From a virus, in IMG/VR virus record IMGVR_UViG_3300036835_000852, positions 1 through 20,075 of that record: 20,075 nt of DNA; one strand, 5' to 3'. The notes under the pieces are model-generated. The model ran no database searches, was not told the origin of the DNA, and saw nothing but the letters and a program-made list of their open reading frames with translations. The position numbers were made by a program, and so were the translations under genes. Below are positions 6,780-11,770 of the stretch, piece after piece (position 1 is the first letter of the stretch; each line of letters begins with the position of its first letter).

Positions 6780-7517
6780 TCAGCTGGCGTGCGCCTTCGC
6801 CACGTGCTTGCCGTACTTGCGCGCCAGCTCGTCGTCCGAGCGGAACGCGCCCCAGTACGCGCTCTCGCAGGCCGGGCAGTGCAGCCAGCCCTTGCCGTCG
6901 TCCACCAGCTGCTCGCGGATGCCCGGCGTCACCGCCGCGACCACCGCCGCCGCAGCAGGCGCCGCAGCCGCAGCCACCGCCGGCGCACCACCCAGCGCCG
7001 CCAGCAGCCGCTCCAGCTGCTCCAGCGTGATGCCAGGCCCAGCCGGCACCGCCGAAACGGGCGCCACACGCGGCGCTTCTGGCGCGCGTTGCGTTTTCGG
7101 CGCCGCCTTGGGGGCCTTGCAGAACGCGCCCTTGACGTCCACCCAGGTGCCGCTCGCGAGCTGGCGTACCGGCACGCCCTTGCCCGCGTAGTCGGACTTC
7201 CAGAACGCCTGGGCCTTGGCCAGACCCGTCAGCGCGGGCGCCGCGGGAGCGGGCGCCGGAGCAGCGGGCGCCGGAGCAGCGGGCGCCACCGGCGCGGCGG
7301 GCTGCAGCGAGGCGAGGAGCGCCTGGCCCTGAGCCAGGAATGCGGCGAGGTCGACGGTGGCGGGCGCGGTGGTAGGGACGGTCATGACGGGAGCAACCTC
7401 CAGGGTGCGAATGGCCTCATCGGCTTGGGCGGGGGTCATGGCGAGACGCGCCTCGGTGGCGGCGAGCGCTTGGGCGGCCAGGCGACGGCGCGCGCTGGAC
7501 AGGGCGGGGGCGGACAT
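6780..7517 (-). CDS. Ala/Pro-linker protein with C-terminal C2H2-like module
   Basis: A 245-residue protein. The N-terminus is helical, and Ala/Pro linkers at roughly 75-100 and 150-205 flank a central segment (LAKAQAFWKSDYAGKG, then VRQLASGTWVDVKGAF). The C-terminus has Cys214-x2-Cys217 with His238-x4-His243. This end aligns closely with the end of the 8699 gene, so the two are paralogues in that module. A second possible start is the ATG at 7385, also preceded by GGAGG. DNA or RNA binding through the zinc module is a guess. Confidence 0.75.
   Translation of the reverse strand: MSAPALSSARRRLAAQALAATEARLAMTPAQADEAIRTLEVAPVMTVPTTAPATVDLAAFLAQGQALLASLQPAAPVAPAAPAPAAPAPAPAAPALTGLAKAQAFWKSDYAGKGVPVRQLASGTWVDVKGAFCKAPKAAPKTQRAPEAPRVAPVSAVPAGPGITLEQLERLLAALGGAPAVAAAAAPAAAAVVAAVTPGIREQLVDDGKGWLHCPACESAYWGAFRSDDELARKYGKHVAKAHAS
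7236..7287. repeat. 15-bp tandem repeat encoding the Ala/Pro linker
   Basis: The unit GGGCGCCGGAGCAGC occurs identically at 7251-7265 and 7266-7280, with a variant copy before it (7236-7250) and a partial copy after (7281-7287). It lies inside the Ala/Pro linker of the 6780 gene and keeps the frame, so linker length probably varies by repeat slippage. Confidence 0.8.
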
Positions 7518-7520
7518 GGG

Positions 7521-7715
7521 CTAGGCGACCTCCTCGAGCTCGGGCTCCAGGTGAGCGGGCGGGACGTAGGGCTGGACGAGCGGCTCAGGCGCCAGCTCGT
7601 CGAGCGGGGCGCGCATGAAGCGCGCGCAGGCGCGGCACATCAGGCCGCTGCGAGTGGAGCGGGCGGACGACGTGAACTCGCCACAGGCGATGCAGGACGC
7701 GGTGAACGTGGGCAT
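7521..7715 (-). CDS. Short zinc ribbon, paralogue A (first gene of unit C)
   Basis: A 64-residue protein with Cys8-x2-Cys11 and Cys27-x2-Cys30 in a GLMCRACARFM context, matching the zinc ribbons at 9372 and 10243. The acidic Pro-rich tail is unlike theirs. It is the first gene after promoter 3. GGAGG is 11 bases before the ATG, and the two are bridged by a perfect 14-base palindrome (7716-7729). The regulatory role typical of phage zinc ribbons is only inferred. Confidence 0.7.
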   Translation of the reverse strand: MPTFTASCIACGEFTSSARSTRSGLMCRACARFMRAPLDELAPEPLVQPYVPPAHLEPELEEVA

Positions 7716-7729
7716 AGGTCTCGAGACCT
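7716..7729. promoter_or_regulatory. 14-bp palindrome between RBS and start
   Basis: AGGTCTCGAGACCT is a perfect palindrome that includes the 3' end of the Shine-Dalgarno sequence and abuts the ATG of the first gene in unit C. It could fold or bind a dimeric protein to control translation or transcription. It may also be chance in GC-rich DNA. Confidence 0.35.
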
Positions 7730-7829
7730 CCTCAGGTGGGATGCGCGATGCGCACGACGTGTGTGCACGCTCGCGGGGGCGGGGCCGTCCGATCGTGATC
7801 GTGGCGACCAGCGACCGAACGGGACAAAA

Positions 7830-7859
7830 ACGATAGCATGTCGGAACCCAAACGAGCAA
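7830..7859 (-). promoter_or_regulatory. Promoter 3 of the repeated family
   Basis: Minus strand: TTGCTC, 18 bases, then TATCGT, with TG one base before the -10. The intervening GTTTGGGTTCCGACATGCTA is nearly identical to site 5. The predicted start lies about 110 bases before the first gene of unit C, leaving a leader with a TGCGC-ATC-GCGCA stem-loop next to the ribosome binding site. Confidence 0.65.
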
Positions 7860-7957
7860 ACTGAACTCGAATGGGGGCTTCGCCATGCGTGGCCCGTGCG
7901 CTCGTGTGTGGGCGCATGCGGGCGCGCGGGATGGGCCTGCAGGGAGGGGTCCGCTAA

Positions 7958-7975
7958 GCGTCCGTTATCGGACGC
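7958..7975. terminator. Perfect 7-bp hairpin, possible terminator
   Basis: GCGTCCG and CGGACGC pair across a TTAT loop, and a further four outer pairs are possible (CGCT with AGCG). It lies between the end of unit D and promoter 3. There is no U-tract on either strand, so termination is uncertain; an operator is an alternative. Confidence 0.4.
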
Positions 7976-8172
7976 CAGCGCCCGCATCAGGGGCGCGCAT
8001 GGGCAGGCGCGCAGGGCCATGCGCAGGCCCAGCGATTGGGGCAGGCTCCGGGGGCCTGAACCCCCTGCGTGGCAGGCAGGCCGATAGGCCGGCAGGGAGG
8101 CTCGTCACCCTGCCTGGCAGGCAGGCAGGCCTAATTTTCAGACCTCCCTCCCTATCGTCAGGGTTGGCGTGT

Positions 8173-8188
8173 GGCGCCCTCAGGCGCC
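8173..8188 (-). terminator. Hairpin directly after the last stop of unit D
   Basis: GGCGCC-TGAG-GGCGCC on the minus strand begins two bases past the TAG at 8190. Its position is that of a terminator, but no U-run follows, so it may act with a termination factor or as a 3'-end stabiliser. Confidence 0.45.
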
Positions 8189-8189
8189 G

Positions 8190-8432
8190 CTAGCGGCCGA
8201 TCGCAGCATCGGCCGTGTCCATCGCGTCGAGGTACTCGACGCAGGTCAGGGTCTCGGCGGACAGCTGGCACCACACCTCGTCACCGCACACGGCGTGGCG
8301 CCAGTCCAGCGTGCGCGGGCCACAGTCGCACTGCGGCAGGCAGATCGGGCACCAGGGCTTGCGGCACACGCGGCAGTGCCGCGCGTACGCCTCGCACTCC
8401 GGCGCCGGGTGGTAGTAGATGTCGGCCGTCAC
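8190..8432 (-). CDS. Cysteine-rich zinc protein, last gene of unit D
   Basis: An 80-residue protein with nine cysteines before residue 56 (Cys13, 20, 23, 28, 31, 35, 37, 49, 55), including the pairs CRVC and CPIC. It probably binds two or three zinc ions in a RING-like or multi-ribbon arrangement. The GTG start overlaps the upstream stop (GTGA). A short acidic tail follows. Function unknown. Confidence 0.7.
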   Translation of the reverse strand: MTADIYYHPAPECEAYARHCRVCRKPWCPICLPQCDCGPRTLDWRHAVCGDEVWCQLSAETLTCVEYLDAMDTADAAIGR

Positions 8433-8611
8433 GAGGCGGCCTGCTCGGCCAGCTCGCGGCGCCGTTCGCGCATGCGCTGCTCGATCACGCGCTCGAGCTG
8501 CTTGGCGCAGGCCCAGCAGTACGGGTCCAGGCGGTTGCCCAGGTCCAGGCCGCAGCCCTCACACGTGCCGCGGCTGATCTTGCCGCCTACCCGATCGTTC
8601 TTCCTGGCCAT
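8429..8611 (-). CDS. Zinc-ribbon protein with charged helix
   Basis: A 60-residue protein from the ATG at 8611 with Cys17-x2-Cys20 and Cys32-x2-Cys35, followed by an Arg/Glu-rich helix. An ATG at 8620 is in frame but only two bases after GGAGG, so 8611 is preferred. The layout, a ribbon plus a basic helix, suggests nucleic-acid or protein binding. It is preceded by the structured leader at 8633-8692. Confidence 0.7.
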   Translation of the reverse strand: MARKNDRVGGKISRGTCEGCGLDLGNRLDPYCWACAKQLERVIEQRMRERRRELAEQAAS

Positions 8612-8632
8612 GACTGTCATGACCTCCTTCCA

Positions 8633-8692
8633 GGTGCATGTCGCACCGGGACCCCAGGCGAGAGTCGAACTCGCCTTACGACCATCGGGGTC
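8633..8692 (-). ncRNA. Structured leader with tRNA T-arm-like hairpin
   Basis: Minus strand: GACCCCG pairs with TGGGGTC (7 bp, one G-U), enclosing a 10-base one-sided bulge and the hairpin GGCGAG-TTCGACT-CTCGCC. The loop matches the tRNA T-loop consensus TTCRANY. A second hairpin, GGTGC-GACAT-GCACC, follows immediately before the ribosome binding site of the 8429 gene. There are no D or anticodon arms, so it is not a working tRNA. The layout matches the leaders at 9543-9629 and 10155-10239. Confidence 0.5.
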
Positions 8693-8698
8693 AGCGCC

Positions 8699-9292
8699 TC
8701 AGGCGTGCTTCGAGGCGATGTGCTTGCGCACCTTCGTCTCGAGCCAGGCGTCGTCGCGCGTCGCGCTCCAGTACGCCTCGCTGCACTCCGGGCAGCGCAG
8801 CCAGGGCCCGTCCGCGCGCAGCAGGTCGCGCACCACGACCGTGCGCGTGGGCGCGTTCGAGCCCAGGTCGTGGCCCGCCTTGAACGCGGCCTGCGAACCG
8901 CCGCTGCGCTGCGACGCAGGGGCGGTGGTCCGCAGGTCGGCCGGCTGCGGGCTGCGCACGGTGCCCGCCTTGCGGACGATCACCGCGTCCATCGGCAGGT
9001 CCCGCTTCGTCTTGAAGCGGAAGCCTTCCGGGAAGATCGGCCGGCCGGGGTAGCGCGCGGCCACCGGCAGCAGGCCCAGCGGATCGCTGGCGCCGTCGGT
9101 GATCGTGGCCGCCATGTCGTTGCGCGGGCGGCCTCCGCGGTCCACCCAGCGGACCACCTTGTCAGCGGTCCAGATGGACGCCGCCGCAGGCTCGGGCGCC
9201 GCCGGAGCGACATCCTCGAGCAGGGCGGCGAGCAGCTGCGCGGCAGCCGCGCGCTGGGCGGGAGTAAGGGAGGAAAGGGTAGGCATGACCAT
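8699..9292 (-). CDS. Two-module Ala/Pro-linker protein with C2H2-like end
   Basis: A 197-residue protein. The N-terminal module (residues about 40-88: IWTADKVVRWVDRGG, ATITDGASDP, PGRPIF) is shared with the 11039 gene. The C-terminal module (Cys167-x2-Cys170, His191-x4-His196) is shared with the 6780 gene. The ATG at 9292 is eight bases after GGAGG; an in-frame GTG at 9301 is less likely. It therefore combines domains found separately in its two paralogues. Biochemical function unknown. Confidence 0.8.
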   Translation of the reverse strand: MVMPTLSSLTPAQRAAAAQLLAALLEDVAPAAPEPAAASIWTADKVVRWVDRGGRPRNDMAATITDGASDPLGLLPVAARYPGRPIFPEGFRFKTKRDLPMDAVIVRKAGTVRSPQPADLRTTAPASQRSGGSQAAFKAGHDLGSNAPTRTVVVRDLLRADGPWLRCPECSEAYWSATRDDAWLETKVRKHIASKHA

Positions 9293-9317
9293 GCTGGTCA
9301 CCTCCTGGGGAGAACGG

Positions 9318-9342
9318 CCGGGCCCGCTGTCAGTCGGGCCGG
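9318..9342 (-). promoter_or_regulatory. GC-rich stem-loop in the 8699 gene leader
   Basis: GGCCCG and CGGGCC pair across an 8-base loop, with further pairs beyond a bulged base. The stem is followed in the transcript by GTTCTCCCCAGGAGGT and the start codon. The same GTTCTCCCC/CATTCTCCCC plus AGGAGGT sequence follows the hairpin before the 10784 gene, marking a shared leader type. Confidence 0.5.
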
Positions 9343-9371
9343 GCGAGACGGATGAGGTGTCGCGCGCGGGA

Positions 9372-9536
9372 TTAGCCGCGGAGGCGACGGACGGCTTCCT
9401 GCTCGCGCAGGGCGCTCTCGTCGAACGAGAGCTCCGAGCGGATCAGGAAGGCTGCGCAGAGACGGCAGACCAGGCCGACGCCCTTGATGCGTAGCGGTCT
9501 GGTGCTCTCGTTCCGGCAGGCAGCACACGTGAACAT
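9372..9536 (-). CDS. Short zinc ribbon, paralogue B
   Basis: A 54-residue protein, below usual gene-calling cutoffs. It has Cys4-x2-Cys7 and Cys24-x2-Cys27 in the pattern FTCAACRNEST, GLVCRLCAAFL, then a helical acidic tail. It is a clear paralogue of the 10243 product (same FTCxACxNEST and GLVCRxCAAFLxR motifs). The ATG is seven bases after GGAGG, behind the structured leader 9543-9629. Confidence 0.8.
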   Translation of the reverse strand: MFTCAACRNESTRPLRIKGVGLVCRLCAAFLIRSELSFDESALREQEAVRRLRG

Positions 9537-9542
9537 GCGCGC

Positions 9543-9629
9543 ACCTCCTGGGTGGGATGTCAGCGCTCTGACAAGCGCTGGTGCCCAGGGGCGGGAATGA
9601 CCCGCCTTCGGTCAACCTCCTGGGCTGCG
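9543..9629 (-). ncRNA. Structured leader element, copy 1
   Basis: In the transcript, GCCCAGG pairs with CCTGGGC (7 bp), enclosing a one-sided 12-base bulge and the hairpin GGCGGG-TCATT-CCCGCC. A second hairpin follows (CAGCGCT, 6-base loop, AGCGCTG), then GACATCCCAC, the ribosome binding site and the ATG of the 9372 gene. The element fills the gap between two genes. It is homologous to 10155-10239, with a compensatory pair change in the inner stem (G-C there, A-U here's counterpart), which supports a conserved RNA fold. Confidence 0.65.
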
Positions 9630-9635
9630 CTGTGG

Positions 9636-10145
9636 CTAGCAGCGCGGGTCGCCACAGATGGCGCAGACGCCACCGACCTGGTAGTCGATGGACGCCTCCA
9701 GCTCATCGGCCTCCTCGACGAGCTGGGCAATCTGCTGGCGGAGCGCGCCGAGTCGCTCCCGCTTGTCGGCGACACCGGCTCGCCAGGCCGCGAGCTGCGC
9801 CTCGTAGCGCAGGTCCTCGAGCCGCCGCTCGGCCTCGCTGCCGTAGAGGAGGTCGAGCTCCTCCTCCTCGGCACGCGCCAGGCGATACTCGCGGGCGTAG
9901 CGCGCGAACTGGCGGTCGTACACCGGGGCCTCAGCCTCGATGTGCTCCGCGATGAGCGCCCGCTCCTGGCGGCGCTCGAACCGTGCGGCCTGGGTCTTAC
10001 GCCAGGCTTGCGTCTTCGCGCGGCGCCGGGACGGAGCCTTGACCGCGCGGAAGACGATGCCGGTCAGGACGTCAACGTCCGTACCGACGGAGTAGCTGCC
10101 TTCCGTCCAGATGAACGGCGCAGCGTGAATGCGGGGTGTGGGCAT
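9636..10145 (-). CDS. Coiled-coil protein with C-terminal cysteine motif
   Basis: A 169-residue protein. The N-terminal ~30 residues look strand-rich (PFIWTEGSYSVGTDVDV), then a basic region, then a long charged helix (about 70-150) with coiled-coil character. It ends in CAICGDPRC, a three-cysteine tail that might complete a zinc site in an oligomer. The ATG at 10145 is ten bases after GGAGG. Function unknown; a structural or assembly role is possible. Confidence 0.75.
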   Translation of the reverse strand: MPTPRIHAAPFIWTEGSYSVGTDVDVLTGIVFRAVKAPSRRRAKTQAWRKTQAARFERRQERALIAEHIEAEAPVYDRQFARYAREYRLARAEEEELDLLYGSEAERRLEDLRYEAQLAAWRAGVADKRERLGALRQQIAQLVEEADELEASIDYQVGGVCAICGDPRC

Positions 10146-10154
10146 AACAGCCTC

Positions 10155-10239
10155 ACCTCCGGAGTGGGATATCAGCGCCGAAGCGCTGGAGCCCAGGGGC
10201 AGGAGCGACCTGCCTGCGGAGCATTCCTCCTGGGCTGTG
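10155..10239 (-). ncRNA. Structured leader element, copy 2
   Basis: Same layout as copy 1: an outer stem GCCCAGG/CCTGGGC, inner hairpin GGCAGG-TCGCT-CCTGCC, then a hairpin CAGCGC-TTCG-GCGCTG with a very stable cUUCGg tetraloop, then GATATCCCAC, the ribosome binding site and the ATG of the 9636 gene. Compared with copy 1, the inner stem has A-U where copy 1 has G-C, and loops differ while stems are kept. The transcript also holds a GGAGG inside the outer stem with an ATG one base beyond. Confidence 0.65.
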
Positions 10240-10242
10240 CGG

Positions 10243-10425
10243 TCAGCTGACCGCCTGGTACGCACGCTTGATGCGCGCGGTCTCCTCCGCGAACTGGAGG
10301 GCCTTCTCCTCGAAGGTGGCCTCCTCGCGGCGGAGGAACGCCGCACAGGCACGGCAGACGAGGCCGATCGCGAATCGGCGAGGGTTGGTGCTCTCGTTGG
10401 AGCAGGCGACGCAGGTGAACTGCAT
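10243..10425 (-). CDS. Short zinc ribbon, paralogue C (first gene of unit D)
   Basis: A 60-residue protein with Cys5-x2-Cys8 and Cys24-x2-Cys27, followed by a charged helix (residues 31-56). It is the closest paralogue of the 9372 product. It is the first gene after promoter 4; GGAGG lies 15 bases before the ATG, an unusually long distance, so initiation may be weak or a stem may bring the two closer. Its stop codon lies in a perfect 16-base palindrome (10239-10254). Confidence 0.75.
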   Translation of the reverse strand: MQFTCVACSNESTNPRRFAIGLVCRACAAFLRREEATFEEKALQFAEETARIKRAYQAVS

Positions 10426-10504
10426 GGTGGGGTGTTCAGACCTCCAGGGTCGAGACGTGAACGCTCGCGCAGAGCGCGGCACCGGCGGACAAACCGACAA
10501 GAGA

Positions 10505-10533
10505 TTACTAGCGCATCGGAACCCTAACGGCAT
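10505..10533 (-). promoter_or_regulatory. Promoter 4 of the repeated family (weak match)
   Basis: Minus strand: GGGTTCCGATGCGCTAGTAAT matches the shared block, but the extended TG is CG here and the position 17 bases upstream (ATGCCG) is a poor -35 hexamer. It sits between the gene-free region and the first gene of unit D, exactly where the other copies sit. The conserved block without a good -35 suggests that something besides sigma factor binding is being kept. Confidence 0.5.
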
Positions 10534-10544
10534 CCAATGAGGCT

Positions 10545-10783
10545 CGCGCTAGGCAGGTAGGCAGGCCCGCTGCCCTGGACCTGAGGCAGGCAGGCACGCA
10601 TGCGACCTGCCGTGCTTCCGACCGCATCCCGCTCCGAGGACGCAGCCTGCCTCGAGAGCAGCTCCCTCCCTGGGCCTGCTCCCGTGATGGCTCACCCTGC
10701 CTGGTCCCTCCTTAGGGAGGCAGGGGTCACAAAGTCCCTAGGCTGGCCTAAGGCAGGCGCTGAGGCCTGCCGGCCTGTCCGGG
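10545..10783. repeat. Gene-free region with GGCAGG-type repeats
   Basis: No convincing gene. GGCAGG, GGCAGGCAGG and the complements CCTGCC recur at least six times (e.g. about 10551-10563, 10583-10594, 10718-10724, 10752-10757), and a nested hairpin is possible (CCTGCCT 10696-10702 with AGGCAGG 10718-10724). The same short repeat dominates the other gene-free region (8058-8135). Both lie between the end of one unit and the next promoter. Confidence 0.5.
10752..10771 (-). terminator. Hairpin after the last gene of unit E
   Basis: GGCAGGC-CTCAGC-GCCTGCC (7 bp, 6-base loop) lies 12 bases past the stop codon at 10784. There is no U-tract. Position and strength suggest it ends unit E transcripts or protects their 3' ends. 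Confidence 0.45.
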
Positions 10784-10987
10784 TTAGGAGTAGCTACCCC
10801 AGCGCTCGCGTCGGCGATCCATGAAGCCGGTCGACTCCCAGCGATCGAGCGAGCACTCAGTACAGCAATTGGTGTGGAACGAGTCGCGCGAGAACAGCAC
10901 CTCGACCACGTGAACGACGACGTGTTGGAACAGATCGACAACGGAGCACCAAGCGCTCCAGAGAGCAGAGAACAGAACAACGAACAT
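10784..10987 (-). CDS. Small membrane-associated protein
   Basis: A 67-residue protein whose first ~35 residues are hydrophobic (MFVVLFSALWSAWCSVV, then DLFQHVVVHVVEVLF), suggesting a membrane segment or hairpin. CTEC follows near residues 42-45, and the C-terminus is basic. GGAGG is five bases before the ATG, behind a 9-bp stem-loop. No family recognised; it could be a small inner-membrane effector. Confidence 0.6.
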   Translation of the reverse strand: MFVVLFSALWSAWCSVVDLFQHVVVHVVEVLFSRDSFHTNCCTECSLDRWESTGFMDRRRERWGSYS

Positions 10988-11008
10988 GCGTACCTCCTGG
11001 GGAGAATG

Positions 11009-11032
11009 GCGGGACTGCTGCGACAGTCCCGC
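11009..11032 (-). promoter_or_regulatory. 9-bp stem-loop before the 10784 gene
   Basis: GCGGGACTG and CAGTCCCGC pair perfectly across a 6-base loop. The stem begins seven bases after the 11039 stop codon and is followed by CATTCTCCCCAGGAGGTACGC and the ATG. It resembles the leader of the 8699 gene in layout and in the TTCTCCCCAGGAGGT sequence. Confidence 0.6.
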
Positions 11033-11038
11033 GTGCGG

Positions 11039-11683
11039 TTACTTGGTGCGAGCGCTCGTGGTAGCTGGCTCGCGCAGTCCGAGCGCTACGTCCACGTCCG
11101 CGTGGGTGAAGTTCCCACGATTGGCCGCGTGCTTGTCGTGCACCATGCGGAGCGCTCGCAGCACCACGTCTGCACCCGGCAGCGCTCGCACGCGAGCGAC
11201 GTCTGCGAGCAACTCCTCCAGCGGATCCGCTTTCGGCGCTGGCGCTGGCGCTGGCTCGGCCGCGTAGCCAAGCGTCTCCAGCAGTCGGCCGCGTAGCGTC
11301 GGCGCTGGTGCGGCTGGTGCTGGTGGCGCTACCGGCGCTTTCGGCGCTGGCGTGGTGCCAGCCAGAACCGCGTCCGGGTACTTCGCGCGAGCGCTGGCCG
11401 ACTTGGGATACGCGGCCGTGAACACTGGCCGACCGGGGAACTTGGCCGCCACGGCCAGCAGTCCATCCGGGTCGGATGCGCCATCCGTAATCGTGGCGCC
11501 GGCCGCATTGCGAGCGGATCCGCCACGGTCGACCCAACGGACAATCTTGTCCGCTGTCCAGATCGACTCCGCTGGCGCGGCTGGCGCGGCTGGCGCGGAA
11601 TCGTCGAGCAGAGCCGCGAGTAGTCGGGCGGCCGCCGAGCGCTCACTGGCGCTCATATTCGAGAGAATGCTCGTGGTGTCCAT
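11039..11683 (-). CDS. Ala/Pro-linker protein sharing the N-terminal module
   Basis: A 214-residue protein without cysteines. Residues 41-89 (IWTADKIVRWVDRGG, ATITDGASDP, PGRPVF) align with residues 40-88 of the 8699 product. Ala/Pro linkers follow at about 110-130 and 148-160, partly encoded by 9-base GCTGGCGCG and GGCGCT repeats. The C-terminus is a different helical domain (EELLADVARVRALPGADVV, then VDVALGL) with no zinc site. It is the only large gene of unit E. Function unknown. Confidence 0.75.
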   Translation of the reverse strand: MDTTSILSNMSASERSAAARLLAALLDDSAPAAPAAPAESIWTADKIVRWVDRGGSARNAAGATITDGASDPDGLLAVAAKFPGRPVFTAAYPKSASARAKYPDAVLAGTTPAPKAPVAPPAPAAPAPTLRGRLLETLGYAAEPAPAPAPKADPLEELLADVARVRALPGADVVLRALRMVHDKHAANRGNFTHADVDVALGLREPATTSARTK

Positions 11684-11709
11684 TCCTATCTCCTGTGTGG
11701 GATGTCATC

Positions 11710-11730
11710 CGAGCGACACCACATCGCTCG
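11710..11730 (-). promoter_or_regulatory. Leader stem-loop of unit E
   Basis: CGAGCGA and TCGCTCG pair (7 bp) across a 7-base loop in the leader made from promoter 5. It is followed by GATGACATCCCACACAGGAGA and the ATG at 11683. The ACATCCCAC block also follows the hairpin in copies 1 and 2 of the structured leader and, as GCATCCCAC, before the 7521 gene. Confidence 0.5.
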
Positions 11731-11741
11731 ATGCACCAACA

Positions 11742-11770
11742 TTACTAGCACGTCAGAACCCAAACGACAA
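11742..11770 (-). promoter_or_regulatory. Promoter 5 of the repeated family
   Basis: Minus strand: TTGTCG, exactly 17 bases, then TAGTAA, with TG one base before the -10. The spacer block GTTTGGGTTCTGACGTGC is almost identical to promoter 3. The transcript would begin about 52 bases before the 11039 gene's ATG. Confidence 0.65.

Larger units (their letters stand above)
7860..8189. other. Gene-free region with hairpins and GGCAGGC repeats
   Basis: I see no convincing gene here. It holds, from right to left in the transcription direction, a GGCGCC-loop-GGCGCC stem-loop directly after the stop at 8190, a run of GGCAGG/CCTGCC motifs (about 8058-8135) that can pair with one another, and a perfect hairpin GCGTCCG-TTAT-CGGACGC (7958-7975). 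It separates the end of unit D from promoter 3 and probably terminates unit D transcripts. Confidence 0.5.

Noticed and set aside
5637-8087. A very long plus-strand reading frame (about 816 codons).
   Set aside because: It lies opposite several well-supported minus-strand genes with ribosome binding sites and zinc motifs; its translation is Arg/Ala/His-rich low-complexity sequence typical of an antisense frame in GC-rich DNA.
8030-8160. A CRISPR array.
   Set aside because: The repeats are 4-11 bases, overlapping and without regular spacers or cas genes.
8644-8695. A functional tRNA gene.
   Set aside because: Only acceptor-like and T-arm-like stems are present; there is no D arm or anticodon arm and no CCA end. 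Kept as a leader RNA or tRNA relic instead.
8171-9355. A 394-codon plus-strand reading frame.
   Set aside because: It is antisense to the 8190, 8429 and 8699 genes and crosses their gaps, with no recognisable domain and biased composition.
10239-10254. A perfect 16-base palindrome as an operator.
   Set aside because: It lies over the stop codon of the 10243 gene at the far end from any promoter, so a regulatory role is not supported; chance in GC-rich DNA is adequate.
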